Shown here: positions 5,364 to 6,192 of the stretch, in pieces | Position numbering within the stretch: position 1 is the stretch's first letter | Layout: the number at the start of each line of letters is the position of its first letter | Assembly (NCBI GenBank): GCA_902494855.1 | Contig: CABUVC010000098.1 | Location: forward strand, 1 to 6,192 | Source: an uncultured Collinsella sp. | Lineage (GTDB): Bacteria; Actinomycetota; Coriobacteriia; Coriobacteriales; Coriobacteriaceae | Length of the DNA stretch: 6,192 nucleotides | Reading direction: 5' to 3' | Program-made: the position numbers and the translations under genes | Notes under the pieces: model-generated | The model's input: only the letters and a program-made list of their open reading frames with translations | What the model was told of the DNA's origin: nothing | The model's database searches: none

Positions 5364-6192
5364 ATGGACTGCGATGGCTACCCATGCGTTCCCATGCCGT
5401 TGATGTGCACCGCCTTTGTGCCGGGGCAGATTGACGCTGCGGTTGCAGGCATTTCCGACCCCGATTCGCGTGCCATCGCCACGGCGGAAGCGCTGTACTT
5501 TCGCGGGCAGGCCACGCTCGCCGCCGAGACAGCACGCCCCTATCTTGACGCCACCGATCCCGCACTGCGCTATTCCGCATGCTTTATCTGCGGATATGCC
5601 AGTCTGTCGCTCAACCGTATCGCCGATGCCCGCCGTTGCCTTGCTGGCATCCTCGATACGCCGGCCGACGAGGAATCACCCGCCGTCCACGCCACGCATA
5701 TCCTGTTCGCCTCGGCCGCGAGCGTCCTGCTGCACTTGCCTTCCCCGTATTCCGCCGAAGAGTTTTATCCGCTTGCGGCGCATCTGCCCGAAGGCCTGCG
5801 CCTGTTCGCCAGCTACGTGATGGCGCATGCCCTGTACCTGCGCGGCGAATATGGCCGCAGTCTGGGCATGGCGGAAAATGCCCTGATCATGAAACAGGGA
5901 AGCTATCCCATCTCGGAACAGTTCCTGCACCTGGCAGCTTCCATGGCATGCATGAGCCTCAAGGACATCGACGCCGCAAAAACGCACTTCGAAGCTGCTT
6001 GGAACATTGCGCGCCCCGACGGTCTTATCGAGCTCATTGGCGAGCACCATGGCCTTTTGCAGGGGCTTATCGAGGCATGCTTAAAATCGCAATACCCCGA
6101 CGATTTCGCTCGCATCATCGAGATCACGTATCGATTCAGCTACGGTTGGCGGCGCATCCACAACCCCGATTCGGGCGAGGACGTGGCCGACG
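5364..6192 (+). CDS. LuxR-type regulator, N-terminal part (runs off edge)
   Basis: An open frame of 276 codons with no stop before the right edge, so the gene is cut. GGGAG (5352-5356) lies 7 bases before the ATG. The visible part is Ala/Leu-rich and helical, in a TPR-like style, with repeated helix pairs such as TAEALYFRGQATLAAETARPY (about 40-60), AHALYLRGEYGRSLGMAENAL (154-174) and DIDAAKTHFEAAWNIA (201-216). The last residues, YRFSYGWRRIHNPDSGEDVAD, resemble the linker that precedes the helix-turn-helix in Coriobacteriia LuxR-type proteins, so a C-terminal DNA-binding domain is expected just outside the window. No ATP-binding or phosphoreceiver motif is seen. It is divergent from guaA. 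The ligand and targets are unknown. The LuxR assignment rests on the linker and architecture, since the defining domain is not in view; if it is absent, this is simply a helical-repeat protein. Confidence 0.75.
   Translation, partial: MDCDGYPCVPMPLMCTAFVPGQIDAAVAGISDPDSRAIATAEALYFRGQATLAAETARPYLDATDPALRYSACFICGYASLSLNRIADARRCLAGILDTPADEESPAVHATHILFASAASVLLHLPSPYSAEEFYPLAAHLPEGLRLFASYVMAHALYLRGEYGRSLGMAENALIMKQGSYPISEQFLHLAASMACMSLKDIDAAKTHFEAAWNIARPDGLIELIGEHHGLLQGLIEACLKSQYPDDFARIIEITYRFSYGWRRIHNPDSGEDVAD

Noticed and set aside
5200..5580. A 126-codon minus-strand open frame covering the LuxR gene start
   Set aside because: It lies opposite a longer, better-supported plus-strand frame, is Arg/Ser-rich with no recognisable domain, and crosses the stem-loop and promoter region.
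5416..5820. A plus-strand open frame inside the LuxR-type gene
   Set aside because: It is Pro/Arg/Ser-rich and out of frame with the uninterrupted 276-codon reading that has a ribosome binding site and helical-repeat character.
1..6192. Insertion sequence, prophage, tRNA or CRISPR content
   Set aside because: No terminal inverted repeats with a transposase, no phage genes, no tRNA-like cloverleaf and no spaced direct repeats were seen. Every gene is chromosomal in type with similar base composition.

Overview
The window looks like a chromosomal segment of a high-GC, anaerobic, gut-type Gram-positive bacterium of the class Coriobacteriia, most likely Collinsella or a close relative. The clues are: a partial LuxR-type regulator with a long helical N-terminus ending in an FSYGWRRIHNP-like linker, typical of the large Coriobacteriia LuxR families; a lipoprotein thioredoxin; polyferredoxin-rich content; and GC-rich codon use. 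The genus is inferred from these features; no database search was possible.

Left block (about 1-2100, minus strand): a compact three-gene operon. In transcription order it holds a 48-residue membrane peptide ending in CLECIGIG (CD1871A-family CXXC protein; TTG start), a NapH-like membrane polyferredoxin whose TTG start overlaps the peptide's stop, and a TlpA-like thioredoxin-fold lipoprotein. A strong intrinsic terminator closes it at the window's left edge. Together the genes read as an electron path: iron-sulfur clusters in and on the membrane, then a membrane dithiol peptide, then a surface-anchored CxxC thioredoxin. This is the most interesting part of the window.

Middle block (2101-3988, plus strand): an 89-bp divergent intergenic region, then an OmpR-family response regulator and a membrane histidine kinase overlapping by 4 bp (ATGA). 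The divergent layout suggests, but does not prove, that this two-component system controls the redox operon. The intergenic region contains three 9-bp-phased GAC(C/T)-type repeats overlapping candidate promoters.

Right block (3989-6192): a hairpin between the convergent kinase and guaA genes, then guaA (minus strand), which encodes only the ATP-pyrophosphatase and dimerization parts of GMP synthase and has no fused glutaminase domain. A 297-bp divergent intergenic region follows, with a guaA promoter and an imperfect stem-loop of unknown role. Last is the 5' part of a LuxR-type regulator gene that runs off the right edge before its DNA-binding domain.
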